A DNA stretch of 64,000 nt, from NCBI RefSeq assembly GCF_014196915.1, contig NZ_JACIEP010000015.1, forward strand, positions 30,058-94,057, written 5' to 3'. Both the position numbers and the translations under genes were made by a program. This DNA comes from Dysgonomonas hofstadii. Its GTDB lineage: Bacteria > Bacteroidota > Bacteroidia > Bacteroidales > Dysgonomonadaceae. Below the pieces are notes generated by a model that was not told the DNA's origin, did not search any database, and worked only from the letters and a program-made list of their open reading frames with translations. Below, piece after piece: positions 1 through 10,599 of this stretch; the first letter of the stretch is position 1, and the number at the start of each line of letters is the position of its first letter.

Positions 1-1
1 A

Positions 2-1591
2 GAAATAACAGAACAGTTCCGCCCGTTCTTCGAAAATGAAAAAATTGAAAAAACAGGACAAAATCTGAAATACGACATCATTGTCCTGAAAAAATATGGC
101 ATCCATGTGAAAGGGAAGCTGTTTGATACCATGATAGCCCATTACCTGCTCAACCCTGAGTTGCGCCACAATATGGACTATATGGCTGAGACTTATCTTA
201 AATACCGCACTATCCATATCGATGAACTGATAGGAGCCCGAGGTAAGAACCAGTTGAATATGCGCAGCCTGCGCCCCGATCAGATCAAAGATTATGCCTG
301 TGAAGATGCAGACGTTACCCTAAAACTGAAAGCAATTCTTGAAAAAGCTATTGAGAAACAAGGTCTTGAAAAACTTCTTTACGAAATAGAGTTGCCTTTG
401 GTATATGTACTTGCCGATATGGAATATACCGGAGTACGCCTCGATACCAACGCATTAGCGGAATATTCCAAGAAACTGACCGTACAATTGCAGAATATAG
501 AGGCCGACATACATCAGGAAGCCGGAACCGAACTCAATATAAATTCGGCCAAACAGGTAGGTGAAGTTCTTTTCGATAAACTGAAAATAGTGGATAAACC
601 GAAGAAAACAAAAACCGGCCAATACGTAACCAGTGAAGAAACACTGGAAGCGCTCAGGGAAGCACATCCGATAGTCGGAAAAATACTGGAATACCGCGGG
701 CTGAAAAAACTTTTGAGTACTTATGTGGATGCACTTCCATTACTGGTAAGTCCTAAAGATGAGAAAGTACATACATCATACAACCAGACAGTAACAGCCA
801 CAGGACGGTTAAGCTCGAGCAACCCCAATTTGCAGAATATCCCGATCCGTGAAGATCAGGGCAGGGAGATACGCAAGGCGTTTATTGCCGATGAAAACTG
901 CACATTCTTCTCTGCCGACTATTCACAGATCGAACTTCGCATTATGGCGCACCTCAGTCAGGATCCGAATATGGTAGACGCATTCAATAGCGGAGAGGAT
1001 ATCCATGCCGCCACTGCCGCAAAAATATACAAATTACCTATCAGCGAAGTTACTCCCGAAATGCGCCGTAAAGCCAAAACGGCTAACTTCGGTATTATCT
1101 ACGGCATCTCGGTATTCGGGTTGGCCGAACGTCTGGCGATTCCACGGGGAGAAGCAAAAGAATTGATAGACGGGTACTTCGAAACTTATCCTAAGGTGAA
1201 AGAATATATGGATAAGAGCATTTCCGTAGCCCGTGAAAAAAACTATGTGGAAACTGTATTCGGACGCAAACGCTATCTGCCGGACATCAATTCACGAAAT
1301 GCCACCGTTCGTGGTTACGCCGAACGCAATGCCATCAACGCGCCGATACAGGGAAGCGCCGCCGATATTATCAAAGTGGCGATGAACCGTATATTCGAGC
1401 GTTTCGACCGGGAGAATATCCAATCGAAAATGATCCTTCAGGTACATGACGAATTAAACTTTAATGTGATAGGAAATGAACTTGAAAGAGTGCAACAAAT
1501 AGTGATTCAGGAAATGGAAAATGCTTATAAGCTGGCCGTTCCCCTTAAAGCCGATTGCGGAAAAGGGAAGAACTGGCTGGAGGCGCATTAG
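2..1591 (+). CDS. polA: DNA polymerase I, C-terminal part (5' end outside window)
   Basis: The frame is open from base 2, so the gene enters the window already in progress. About 529 residues are visible, leaving the usual N-terminal 5' nuclease domain of a roughly 920-residue PolI outside. The visible part holds the end of the 3'-5' exonuclease domain, including an Exo III-type motif YACEDAD (about 295-315), so proofreading is probably retained. The polymerase domain follows: motif A with DYSQIELR (about 917-940), motif B with RRKAKTANFG (about 1064-1095), and motif C VHDE at 1442-1453. The protein fills gaps after primer removal and during excision repair. The stop TAG is at 1589-1591; the next gene starts 19 bases later and could be co-transcribed. 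No lesion is visible. Confidence 0.97.
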   Translation, partial: EITEQFRPFFENEKIEKTGQNLKYDIIVLKKYGIHVKGKLFDTMIAHYLLNPELRHNMDYMAETYLKYRTIHIDELIGARGKNQLNMRSLRPDQIKDYACEDADVTLKLKAILEKAIEKQGLEKLLYEIELPLVYVLADMEYTGVRLDTNALAEYSKKLTVQLQNIEADIHQEAGTELNINSAKQVGEVLFDKLKIVDKPKKTKTGQYVTSEETLEALREAHPIVGKILEYRGLKKLLSTYVDALPLLVSPKDEKVHTSYNQTVTATGRLSSSNPNLQNIPIREDQGREIRKAFIADENCTFFSADYSQIELRIMAHLSQDPNMVDAFNSGEDIHAATAAKIYKLPISEVTPEMRRKAKTANFGIIYGISVFGLAERLAIPRGEAKELIDGYFETYPKVKEYMDKSISVAREKNYVETVFGRKRYLPDINSRNATVRGYAERNAINAPIQGSAADIIKVAMNRIFERFDRENIQSKMILQVHDELNFNVIGNELERVQQIVIQEMENAYKLAVPLKADCGKGKNWLEAH

Positions 1592-1610
1592 CTTCACAGA
1601 AAATCAAGAT

Positions 1611-2123
1611 ATGATGAAAACGATTGTCGGATTATTTATTTCTTTAATAATTACATGCTCGTTTATTTTACCGGACAATGACTTGCAAAAACCGGCATGC
1701 TACAAGATACGCAGCATAGAAGTTTATAAAGACTTAGAGCCTAACGGAAAACATACTGACTCTATAACATTTGAATCAGGGGAGAGAGTAATGTATACTT
1801 TATCGCATACCGATATAGTTGGTTATGGTTATAAAATAGAAGCAGAATTGGAAGGTTCATACGATATCTTTTTTATTTTTTCTTATAGTAAACAGAATCA
1901 TGTGGAATCTGATTCTCCGGATAAAATAAAAGTAGGTGAAAAATATTTGTTGTCTTTATATCCGGCGATGGTAGATAATGATGAAAGAAGAGGAATACAA
2001 AGATTTAGTTATTGTGGGAATATCTTTCCTTTCGGGAAAAAATCCGGAGATTCAAAAATCAATATTTGTCATGCGAAAAATCTCGTTGGTTTGCACCTAA
2101 TGGGGCATAATAATAAAAACTGA
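1611..2123 (+). CDS. Small exported protein of unknown function
   Basis: A 170-residue protein starting MMKTIVG with a hydrophobic N-terminal stretch (about residues 4-20) typical of a signal peptide. A Cys lies near the end of that stretch but is preceded by Thr, so a lipobox is doubtful. The remainder is polar, with no family I recognise. A longer frame starts at 1521 inside polA, but the ATG at 1611 lies just before the signal sequence and is preferred. It follows polA by 19 bases and precedes the membrane-protein array by 62 bases. The frame, codon use and signal peptide support a real gene; no function can be assigned. Confidence 0.6.
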   Translation: MMKTIVGLFISLIITCSFILPDNDLQKPACYKIRSIEVYKDLEPNGKHTDSITFESGERVMYTLSHTDIVGYGYKIEAELEGSYDIFFIFSYSKQNHVESDSPDKIKVGEKYLLSLYPAMVDNDERRGIQRFSYCGNIFPFGKKSGDSKINICHAKNLVGLHLMGHNNKN

Positions 2124-2185
2124 ATACCTTATATTCTCTGATTTAAACAGAAAAAAATTATCTTTACAGCCTTAATACAAAAAAC

Positions 2186-3895
2186 ATGGGGCTACCAAAC
2201 ATCATTCAATCTAAAGACAAAACCCAATACTGGATATTTCTTTCCACATTGGTTTTACTCACACTGTTTATGATGTTATGTAATGGTTCCTCGTCATCAT
2301 ATTCCGGATTTGATTTCATGTTTCATTATCGTCGGTTCGATGTCTTGATCGACGCTTTACGGCATGGCTCCTACCCTGTCTATATCGATTACAGCACTGC
2401 CGAAGGATACGGTTATTTCACCAAAGGATTCTATCCTGATCTCACATTGGTGCCTTTTGCTCTTATTGGAGTATTCACAACCACTTACTTTGCGTACGAC
2501 TTTATGGTGTTTGTTATGACCATTCTTTGCGGAGTGTTCATGTATCATACGGTCAGGGTAATTTATAAAGACGGTTATGCTGCGGCCATCAGTGCCCTTT
2601 TGTATACATTCGCCCTATACCGGCTTCTGGATTTTTACCAACGGGGAGCAACTGCCGAGGCACTTTCATTTACGTTCCTGCCCATTGTCTTTCTGGGACT
2701 TTATTATGTAGTGAAAGGCGATTATAAAAAATGGTATGTGTTGACCATCGGTTACAGTCTGCTGATCTATACCCATGTAATAGCTTCGGTGCTGATGTTT
2801 GTCACCCTGCTGATAATACTTGCCGTTAATTACAAATCGTTGATAAAAGAGCCAAAACGAATCGGTTACCTCTTCCTGGCGGGACTGACGACGCTTGTTA
2901 TTGTTTCTTACTATGTCTTTCCCGTAATAGAGCAGTTAAACTCCAATTCCTTTTACCTCAATATACGTACACCAGGAGGTGGTGCGGGATACAATAAGAG
3001 TAGTTTCGCACTTATCCTGCAAGGATTTATAAGTGGCATCCATTATCCCGAAGGCAAATTATGGGCAGGTCCCGGTATTCTTCTTACAGCACTGCTTTTC
3101 CTTCGCTTTTTTATTAAAAAAGAAGATAAAAGTGATTTATTGAAAAGTACCGATATCGGCGTAATCACCGGTTTTTGTTTCATTATAGCCATCTCCAGTA
3201 TATTTCCGTGGGGACGATTTCCTTTCAACCTGCTTTCGGCCATACAATATCCCTGGCGATTATTTGAATTTGTGGTTTATTTCTTCGCGGTAGGCGGAGG
3301 GTATTATATTTCCATACTGGTGAAAAAGGACAAGCGAAGGCTCTTTGCTTTTAGTGGAATTGTTCTGGCAACATTCGCCTTAATTTATATACATAGCGTT
3401 AATTTTAAGCATCATTATCCCGCAAAAGAGGACAGGTTATGGTTTTTTACGAGCGAAGAGCCTGTATATTTTAACCGCTACCACACTATTGGCGGCGAAT
3501 ATTTCCCGTATAAATTACCCAACATAGAATATATTCACGAAAGAGGACTGGTTGCGGAAACGGAAAATGAAGACACCCGGATCTCAAATCTGAGAAGGGA
3601 TTATAATACGACGTTACTCAATGTAAATATTGTCCGTCCCGATACAGTAATCCTACCACTGGTCTATTATCTGGGTTATACTGTAACGTTGAATGGAGAA
3701 AAGCTACCTTACATAGAAAGCGATAAGGGGCTTATAGCTGTCCCCATTAACCAGCCCGGAGAGTTAAAAGCCTGGTATGCCGGAACAGCAATACAAAAAA
3801 TAAGTTTTTATATTACCCTTATAGCCATATTGTTACTTTCAGTTTATATATTTGTGCAAAGAAGACGCAACAGAATAAGAAATGAGCATGATTGA
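2186..3895 (+). CDS. Array copy 1: polytopic membrane protein, PTPS-related/YfhO-like (GT-C-like)
   Basis: 569 residues with about a dozen hydrophobic segments. After the first membrane helix comes the array signature GFDFMFHYRRF (residues 41-51: Asp43, His47, Arg50), then EGYGYFTKGFYPDL. An acidic/His motif in the first outer loop is where GT-C glycosyltransferases carry catalytic or donor-binding residues. A predicted extracytoplasmic beta domain near the C-terminus (LPLVYY..GY.V..NGE) resembles the end of YfhO-type proteins and is followed by a last helix and a basic tail. I infer a membrane-embedded sugar- or lipid-handling enzyme; the substrate is unknown. A near-consensus -7 element TATCTTTA sits at 2159-2166, so this gene probably leads the operon. 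The stop overlaps the next start by 14 bases. Confidence 0.8.
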   Translation: MGLPNIIQSKDKTQYWIFLSTLVLLTLFMMLCNGSSSSYSGFDFMFHYRRFDVLIDALRHGSYPVYIDYSTAEGYGYFTKGFYPDLTLVPFALIGVFTTTYFAYDFMVFVMTILCGVFMYHTVRVIYKDGYAAAISALLYTFALYRLLDFYQRGATAEALSFTFLPIVFLGLYYVVKGDYKKWYVLTIGYSLLIYTHVIASVLMFVTLLIILAVNYKSLIKEPKRIGYLFLAGLTTLVIVSYYVFPVIEQLNSNSFYLNIRTPGGGAGYNKSSFALILQGFISGIHYPEGKLWAGPGILLTALLFLRFFIKKEDKSDLLKSTDIGVITGFCFIIAISSIFPWGRFPFNLLSAIQYPWRLFEFVVYFFAVGGGYYISILVKKDKRRLFAFSGIVLATFALIYIHSVNFKHHYPAKEDRLWFFTSEEPVYFNRYHTIGGEYFPYKLPNIEYIHERGLVAETENEDTRISNLRRDYNTTLLNVNIVRPDTVILPLVYYLGYTVTLNGEKLPYIESDKGLIAVPINQPGELKAWYAGTAIQKISFYITLIAILLLSVYIFVQRRRNRIRNEHD

Positions 3896-5585
3896 CAACA
3901 TAATAAACAGGATAGCCGGGAATAAGAAAACCCACTTTTGGCTGTTTTTCGCAATACTGGTCTTTCTCACTGTGGCTATGATGTTCTGTTATCAGCCACT
4001 TTGTCCCGGGCAGGATTTCTTTTTCCACTTCCGTCGTTTCCAGGCACTGATGGATGGGCTGAAAGAGAGCCCTTTCCTTATCTATCTTGACTACACAGCC
4101 ATAGACGGGTATGGATATTTTGCTAAGGCCTTTTATCCTGATGTTATCCTTATACCATTTGCCATTATAGGAAACCTCACGAATGCTGAATTCGGCTACC
4201 TGTCGATGATTTTTGTAATGACTGTCCTATGTGGTGTATTTACATACATAACCATTAACAAGATATTCCGCAGCCCGTTTGCTGCCGCTATGGGAGCAAT
4301 CCTTTTCACGTTCTGTGTTTACAGGTTACTGGATATATATCACCGGACTGCACTGGGTGAAGCCCTGTCATTCACGTTTATCCCGCTAGTTTTCTGGGGG
4401 CTTCACGAAATAATCAGCGGAAATTATAAGAAATGGTATATTCTGGCAATTGGCTATGCTCTGTTGATATTCACCCATGTGATATCTACCGTGCTGATGT
4501 TTTTTACCATGCTTATCCTGCTGGTGATTTACTACAAGCCATTGATAAAAGAACCGAAGCGAATCTTATACCTCATAATAGCTGGTGTGGCGGCATTGAT
4601 AATGGCTTGTTACTACCTGTTACCGATGTTTGAACAAATGGCATCGGACACATTCTACTATAACGGGCGCAATATGATGGCGAAGGCCGGAGATATGACG
4701 CTCGATTTCCACTGGATACTGTGGGGAATGTTCACGGGCATCATACATCCAAAACAATTATTCATTCCGGGCACAGGGCTTTTATTGACCTGCGTGATAG
4801 CACTGCGGATTTTCGTAGCAGGCAAATCGCCGCAACTAAAATATGCCGATGTAGGTGTAGTTATCGGACTGATATTCCTGTTGATGTGTTCACCTGTCAT
4901 TCCGTGGAGTGTTTTCCCTTTCACCCTACTCGACTTTATTCAGATGCCGTGGCGCCTCTATGAATTTTCAAGCTTTTTCTTTGCAGTGGCCGGAGGGTAT
5001 TATCTGTCGCTTCTTGTAAAATCAAACAAACGTGCACTGGTATGCGGCGGCATGGTTGTAATGGCAACATTGCTGGTACTGGTTAACGATGGCAAGCTTT
5101 ATAAAGATGTGCGCTGCTCCAACTCTATAGAATCGACTGATAATAATATACCGCTTCCGCCTAACGGTTACCATATGGGCGGACTCGAATATCTTCCGGC
5201 AAGCGTGCCATCTCCCGATTTTTTTGTAGAGAGAAGCATGGTAGTTTTACACAAACATCCCAAAACAGGAATTACCTCGTTGAAAAGAGAAGGAAATGCT
5301 ACAACGTTCGATCTGGATATTATAGAACCCGATATACTGGAGCTTCCTTTAGTTTATTATAAAGGCTATAAAGTTACTATCGACGGCAAGGAAGCAAGCA
5401 TAAAGGAAAGCCCGAATGGCCTTATAGAAATGAAAGCCGACAGGCCGGGCAAAGTAGAAGCTTATTATTCAGGCACACCTTTGCAGGTGATCAGCTGGTT
5501 AATAAGTATAACAAGCATTCTGGCCCTTTGCATATATATTTATATTTCGAACAGGAAAACAAAGAACACACTGACAGAGAAATGA
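3882..5585 (+). CDS. Array copy 2: polytopic membrane protein, PTPS-related/YfhO-like
   Basis: 567 residues, collinear with its upstream neighbour along its whole length. It keeps the first-loop signature GQDFFFHFRRF with Asp and His, DGYGYFAKAFYPDV, TALGEALSFTF in the mid-region and LELPLVYYKGY in the C-terminal domain, ending in a helix and a Lys-rich tail. The ATG at 3882 overlaps the preceding stop; a second ATG at 3888 would also serve. Overlap at both ends (next start at 5582) points to translational coupling within one transcript. The family is assigned from motif layout and predicted topology, so a general GT-C-like role is inference and the sugar or lipid substrate is unknown. Confidence 0.8.
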   Translation: MSMIDNIINRIAGNKKTHFWLFFAILVFLTVAMMFCYQPLCPGQDFFFHFRRFQALMDGLKESPFLIYLDYTAIDGYGYFAKAFYPDVILIPFAIIGNLTNAEFGYLSMIFVMTVLCGVFTYITINKIFRSPFAAAMGAILFTFCVYRLLDIYHRTALGEALSFTFIPLVFWGLHEIISGNYKKWYILAIGYALLIFTHVISTVLMFFTMLILLVIYYKPLIKEPKRILYLIIAGVAALIMACYYLLPMFEQMASDTFYYNGRNMMAKAGDMTLDFHWILWGMFTGIIHPKQLFIPGTGLLLTCVIALRIFVAGKSPQLKYADVGVVIGLIFLLMCSPVIPWSVFPFTLLDFIQMPWRLYEFSSFFFAVAGGYYLSLLVKSNKRALVCGGMVVMATLLVLVNDGKLYKDVRCSNSIESTDNNIPLPPNGYHMGGLEYLPASVPSPDFFVERSMVVLHKHPKTGITSLKREGNATTFDLDIIEPDILELPLVYYKGYKVTIDGKEASIKESPNGLIEMKADRPGKVEAYYSGTPLQVISWLISITSILALCIYIYISNRKTKNTLTEK

Positions 5586-7242
5586 TGTCTCACTCTCCGA
5601 TAACAACCAATGCGAAGAAATACGATAAGCTCTTATTTCTTTTCGTTCTGGCAGCACTATCGCTATTTATGGTATGCTGGTATGCACCCGTGTCGGAGTA
5701 TGGAGGACATGATTATTTCTTCAATTTGCAGCGGTTCCGTACACTAATGGGAGCACTGCAATCGGGCAATTACCCTATATACCTCGATTATCAGGTGATG
5801 GAAGGATACGGTTACTTTACTAAAGCTTTCTATCCCGATCTTATGCTGCTGCCTTTCGCTGCGCTGGCCATTCTTACCAGCATTCCGTTTGCCTACGATG
5901 TAATGATCTTTACATATACATTCCTTTGCGGACTGTTCATGTATCAGGCTGAAATAAAAAGATGGCATATCTGAGTGCCGTATTATATACTTTTTCGGCC
6001 TATCATCTGTTCGACTGGTACAACCGGGGAGCTTTGGGCGAAGCCATTTCGTTCACTTTCCTGCCTGTTGTTTTTCTGGGTTTTTACGAGATTGCTAAAG
6101 GGAATTATCGCAGATGGTACTTGTTGACAATAGGTTACAGTCTGCTGATATACACACATCTGCTATCATCTTTTCTCACTTTCATCACGCTGATTATCGT
6201 TTCACTCTTCTATCTTAAACCACTGGTAAAAGAGCGGAAAAGGATATTGTATTTGTTACTGGCCGCAGTGGTTACAATCCCGATAGTGGCTGGTTATCTA
6301 TTCCCGATGCTGGAGCAAATGGCATCGAACACGTTCAATTATAGCAATGCTGTCAACATTACAGGGCAAACCAAGCTAAGCCTGCAACAGATAGGACTGG
6401 GAATGCTTAGCGGACTGTTTTATCCCGAAGGTGAGAATATTGCAGGCATGGGAATCTTATTGATCACGTTAATAGTCCTGCGCCTGTTTATAAAAGAAAA
6501 AACACCACTATTAAAAATCGCTGATTGCTGCGCTTTGATCGGAGTTATTTACACTATTACCATGTCCTTTATCTTCCCATGGGGACGTTTACCTTTAGGT
6601 TTTATCCAGTTTCCATGGCGGCTTTATGAATTTGTAGTTTTCTTTTTCGCCATCGCCGGAACATATTATCTGATTAACATTATCAAGACAAGAAAACAAT
6701 ATATAGTTGTGAGTGCGGGCATAGTGATACTGACATTAACCACCATCGTCATAAGCAATAATAATTATGTCCGCTGGCAAACAAAGGCATTGCGAGATAT
6801 TCCCGAATTATTCACAGGCATTCCATCTGTAGACAACGAATATTATCTGGGTGGCCGAGAATATATGCCTGCCAAAGTGCCTACATACCGGATGTTCAAC
6901 CAACGGAAAGACAGTATTACCACTTCTTTTGTCGGAGCATATACTTCAAATTTTCAGAAGAAAGACGGCATCACCAGTTTCGATGTGATCACAAGCGAAC
7001 CCGTGACACTCGAACTTCCTCTCATTTATTACAAAGGATATAAAGCATTCATCGATGGAAACGAAGTTCCGTTAGAGGAAAGCACAAGGGGGCTTGCCCA
7101 GATTTCAACGGATAAACCGGGAAAAGCAAAAATATTTTACCAGGAAACTATTATACAAAAAGCGAGTTGGTATGTTTCACTCATAAGCACAATACTCCTT
7201 TGTTTATTTATACTTAAATACAGGGAAAGAAAGCAACAGTAA
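5582..7242 (+). pseudogene. Array copy 3: PTPS-related/YfhO-like membrane protein, frameshifted
   Basis: Two frames together cover one array member. The N-terminal part (start 5582, overlapping the previous stop as ATGA) runs to a TGA at 5972-5974. The rest continues in another frame from about 5962 to 7242, 426 residues if begun at the ATG at 5962. Aligned with its neighbours, the stretch between the Tyr codon at 5942 and the Ser codon at 5974 is 29 bases against 45 in the paralogues, a 16-base loss that explains the frame change. The first-loop motif also reads GHDYFFNLQRF, with Asn where the other six copies have His. Two independent lesions favour real decay. A split protein made by reinitiation at 5962 is possible. 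It is most like the next copy (shared NITGQ, FPWGRLPLGFIQFP). Confidence 0.8.
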
Positions 7243-7244
7243 AT

Positions 7245-8930
7245 ATGACAGAAACCTCATTGCACAACAAGACAAATAAAAAAACTTACAGGATATTCCT
7301 TATCGTCCTGTTCCTGTTGTCGCTGTTTATGGTTTGGTGGACAGGTCCTGTATCCGATTATGGCGGACACGATTATTTTTTCCATCTCAGACGCTTCAAT
7401 GTATTGGTGGATGCGCTCAGAGATGGAGAATATCCCATATATCTGGATTATGAAAACATCGGTGGATACGGCTATTTTACCAAAATTTTCTACCCCGATC
7501 TTATTCTACTGCCTTTTGCGCTGTTATCTCTTCTTACAGGTGTAGGGGCCGCCTACAATGTTATGCTTTTCATCATGACATTCCTGTGTGGTATTTTTAC
7601 TTACAAGTTGATATCTACCATTTTTTCTAATTCCCCGGCGGCATTTTCCGGCGCGTTACTCTATACATTTTCGGCCTACCGCCTTTTCGATCTGTACCAG
7701 AGAGGAGCATTGGGCGAAGCGCTTTCATTTACTTTTCTGCCTCTGGTGCTGCTGGGATTATTCTATATAATTTCGGGTGATTATCGCAAATGGTACGTAC
7801 TGGCGGCCGGATATAGCCTTGTTATCTATACACATGTCTTGTCGTCATTCATGGTATTTGTCTTGCTCTTTATTCTCTGCGCAATTTCATACAAGTCTTT
7901 CCGGAAAGAGCCTGTAAGACTGGGATATCTTTTGCTGGCAGCCATAGTAACAGTAGGATTCACTGCATCTTACATATTCCCGATGCTGGAACAAATGGCC
8001 TCCAATACATTTTACTATGAAAACCAGCCGAATATTACGGGACAGAATAAACTGGGAGCTCACAGGATATTATGGGGCTTTGTCAGCGGATTCTTATATC
8101 CTCAGAATTCTCCTTCTTGTGGAGTAGGTCTATTACTCACTATTTCGGCCTGCCTGCGCATTTTTATAAAAGAAAAAAGCAACTATCTGAAGATCGCTGA
8201 TGGTTGCCTGATTATCGGGGTAACATTCCTGATCATTATGTCATCTGTTTTTCCATGGGGACGGCTTCCTCTCGGATTTATACAGTTTCCATCGCGGTTT
8301 TACCTGTTGGTGAGTATGATGTTTGCCATTGCCGGAAGTTATTATCTATCGGCGCTCTTAAAATCGAAGTCGCGACAGGCAGCAGGCAGTGTAATACTTG
8401 TAATCTTTACCATTGCAGTTATTATATTAAGCAATAAATATTATACTGAAGGACAGATAAAAGCCCGGGCTTCCAATTCGAACGAGACTACCGATAAACC
8501 GATAATCGGCAACTGGTACAATCTGGGATGGTTGGAATATCTGCCTGAAAAAGTACCATCGATTTACTATTTGACAGACCGTGGCGACAGCATCACAGCC
8601 CTGAACGAAAGCACAAGTATATCCGATTTTCAAAGAAAAGGCCGCACACTCAAATTCAGCGTAACATCTTCTGCCGACACGTTGGAACTGCCCCTTACAT
8701 ATTACAAAGGATATAAAGCCTTTAAAGACAGACAGCCACTGGTTCTGCAGGAAAGCCAGAACGGACTGGTAGAAATCGCGATCCGGGGTAATGGCAGGGT
8801 GAATGTATTTTATGAATGGACATTCGTTCAGGAAATCAGTTTGTATATCTCCCTTATCTGTATCTTTGTGCTTATTACATATATTTTTGTTTGGAAGAGG
8901 AAAGCAAAAAAACAAATCCCAAAAGAATGA
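7245..8930 (+). CDS. Array copy 4: polytopic membrane protein, PTPS-related/YfhO-like
   Basis: 561 residues, intact. It carries GHDYFFHLRRF in the first outer loop, GGYGYFTKIFYPDL, RGALGEALSFTFLP, FPWGRLPLGFIQFP and the C-terminal LELPLTYYKGY domain followed by a final helix and a Lys/Arg-rich tail. The start ATG lies two bases after the preceding stop and the next gene begins six bases after this stop, consistent with one operon. Sequence details place it closest to the broken copy before it, suggesting a recent duplication. Membrane location is clear from hydrophobicity; enzymatic activity is inferred from GT-C-like layout only. Confidence 0.8.
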   Translation: MTETSLHNKTNKKTYRIFLIVLFLLSLFMVWWTGPVSDYGGHDYFFHLRRFNVLVDALRDGEYPIYLDYENIGGYGYFTKIFYPDLILLPFALLSLLTGVGAAYNVMLFIMTFLCGIFTYKLISTIFSNSPAAFSGALLYTFSAYRLFDLYQRGALGEALSFTFLPLVLLGLFYIISGDYRKWYVLAAGYSLVIYTHVLSSFMVFVLLFILCAISYKSFRKEPVRLGYLLLAAIVTVGFTASYIFPMLEQMASNTFYYENQPNITGQNKLGAHRILWGFVSGFLYPQNSPSCGVGLLLTISACLRIFIKEKSNYLKIADGCLIIGVTFLIIMSSVFPWGRLPLGFIQFPSRFYLLVSMMFAIAGSYYLSALLKSKSRQAAGSVILVIFTIAVIILSNKYYTEGQIKARASNSNETTDKPIIGNWYNLGWLEYLPEKVPSIYYLTDRGDSITALNESTSISDFQRKGRTLKFSVTSSADTLELPLTYYKGYKAFKDRQPLVLQESQNGLVEIAIRGNGRVNVFYEWTFVQEISLYISLICIFVLITYIFVWKRKAKKQIPKE

Positions 8931-8936
8931 AAAACA

Positions 8937-10598
8937 ATGATACATCCCGATAATAATAAAATGATATTCCGCATATTTCTGGCAACACTGCTGATTCTGG
9001 CCGTGTTCTCAGTTTTTATATACGGCGCGTCATATAATCATCCGGGATACGATTATTATTTTCACCTCAAACGCTTCGAAGCTCTTATCTCCGCACTACA
9101 GGACGGGCGGTTCCCTATTTATGCCGATTATACCGCTTCTTTGGGATATGGCTATATACACCGTTTCTTCTATTCCGATATTATCCTTATTCCGTTCGGA
9201 CTCATTGGCATCTTCATCGGAGCGCAACCGGCATACGAAGTTATGCTATTTGTGATGACAATCCTTTGCGGACTATTTATGTACAAAGCCGTGAATATTA
9301 TTTACAGGAATTCTTATACGGCATTCATCGCCTCCATCCTTTATACATTCTCGGTGTACCGCCTCATCGATATTTATCCGCGCGGAGCATTGGGTGAAGT
9401 ATTTGCCTTCACATTCCTGCCAATCGTCTTTTGGGGACTGTACCATATTATAAAAGGCAATTACCATAAATGGTATGTTATTGCCATCGGATTTAGTCTG
9501 CTTATCTTTTCACATATCATATCCACGGTTCTCGCATTTATCACAGTGGTAATCGTGCTAATTATCTACTATAAACCGTTGATAAAAGAGCCGAAACGCA
9601 TTTTGTATCTTATGCTGGCGGGAGTAACGGCTGTTGCCATTACATCCTCTTATATCTTTCCATTGTTCGAACAGTTATCCTCCAATACATTCCTTTACGA
9701 AAATAATGACTGGAGCCTGCCTTCACGCACTAAGCTCCCGTTATTACACTTACTATGGGCGCTCTTTTGCGGATTTGTTTTCCCAAAAGATATAATGGTG
9801 ACGGGAATAGGCATTTTACTTACCCTGTCAATTTTTATCCGCTTCTTTATAAAAGGTAAGCCTGAAGGCATAAAAAGTGTAGATATAGGCGTATTCATCG
9901 GGCTATTTTATATACTTGCTTCTTCGAGCCTGTTCCCGTGGGGACGGTTTCCATTCTCTTTGCTCTCATTCATTCAGTATCCCACCCGGTTTTATCTGTT
10001 TGTCACCTGTTTCTTCGCTGTGGCGGCGGCATTCTACCTGTCAGCCGTTTTTGTAAAAAGCCGTCAGAGACAAGTCATTGCCTTAGTCATCGTTGTGTGT
10101 ACCATATTTACCATGTATATGCATAGCGAAAACTATAAATATATGCACCGTACATATATCAACCAGACAAACGAAAAACCTGTGCCGGGCAATTTTTTCT
10201 ATCTCAATGGCGGCGAATATGTTCCTGCCCGTGTCAGATCAGCCAATTATGTGCAGGCAAGGGGCGATAGCGTGATCAGTAAGTTTGGGAATTTATCGAT
10301 CGATAAATTTGAGAGAGAGAAAGGGATTATAAACCTATCGATAATCACGCAGACTGCCGATTCGCTTGAACTGCCATTGTTTTACTATAAAGGTTATACG
10401 GCCGAACTGAATGGAGAAAAACAACCAGTAAGTCAAAGCACCCACGGACTGGTACAAATACCTGCCGACGGGTCGGGAAATATGAAGGTATATTATGCCG
10501 GGACACCCGTTCAACGAATTTCGTGGTACGTAAGCATAATAAGTATATTGGTAATATGTATTTATATTTTTAAGCGCAAAAGGAAAAATCATATATAG
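8937..10598 (+). CDS. Array copy 5: polytopic membrane protein, PTPS-related/YfhO-like
   Basis: 553 residues, intact. The first-loop motif is GYDYYFHLKRF, and the second motif diverges to LGYGYIHRFFYSDI, changing the Phe-Thr-Lys triad seen in copies 1, 3 and 4. The mid-region reads RGALGEVFAFTFLP. The C-terminal LELPLFYYKGYTAELNGE domain and terminal helix are present. The divergence around the second motif suggests a different substrate preference if these are enzymes. The gene starts six bases after copy 4 and its stop lies one base before the next ATG. No internal promoter is evident. Confidence 0.8.
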   Translation: MIHPDNNKMIFRIFLATLLILAVFSVFIYGASYNHPGYDYYFHLKRFEALISALQDGRFPIYADYTASLGYGYIHRFFYSDIILIPFGLIGIFIGAQPAYEVMLFVMTILCGLFMYKAVNIIYRNSYTAFIASILYTFSVYRLIDIYPRGALGEVFAFTFLPIVFWGLYHIIKGNYHKWYVIAIGFSLLIFSHIISTVLAFITVVIVLIIYYKPLIKEPKRILYLMLAGVTAVAITSSYIFPLFEQLSSNTFLYENNDWSLPSRTKLPLLHLLWALFCGFVFPKDIMVTGIGILLTLSIFIRFFIKGKPEGIKSVDIGVFIGLFYILASSSLFPWGRFPFSLLSFIQYPTRFYLFVTCFFAVAAAFYLSAVFVKSRQRQVIALVIVVCTIFTMYMHSENYKYMHRTYINQTNEKPVPGNFFYLNGGEYVPARVRSANYVQARGDSVISKFGNLSIDKFEREKGIINLSIITQTADSLELPLFYYKGYTAELNGEKQPVSQSTHGLVQIPADGSGNMKVYYAGTPVQRISWYVSIISILVICIYIFKRKRKNHI

Positions 10599-10599
10599 C

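Noticed and set aside
8427..8945. 172-residue minus-strand frame
   Set aside because: Lies opposite the 3' end of array copy 4 in full overlap; Cys-rich and without family features, a frame shadow.
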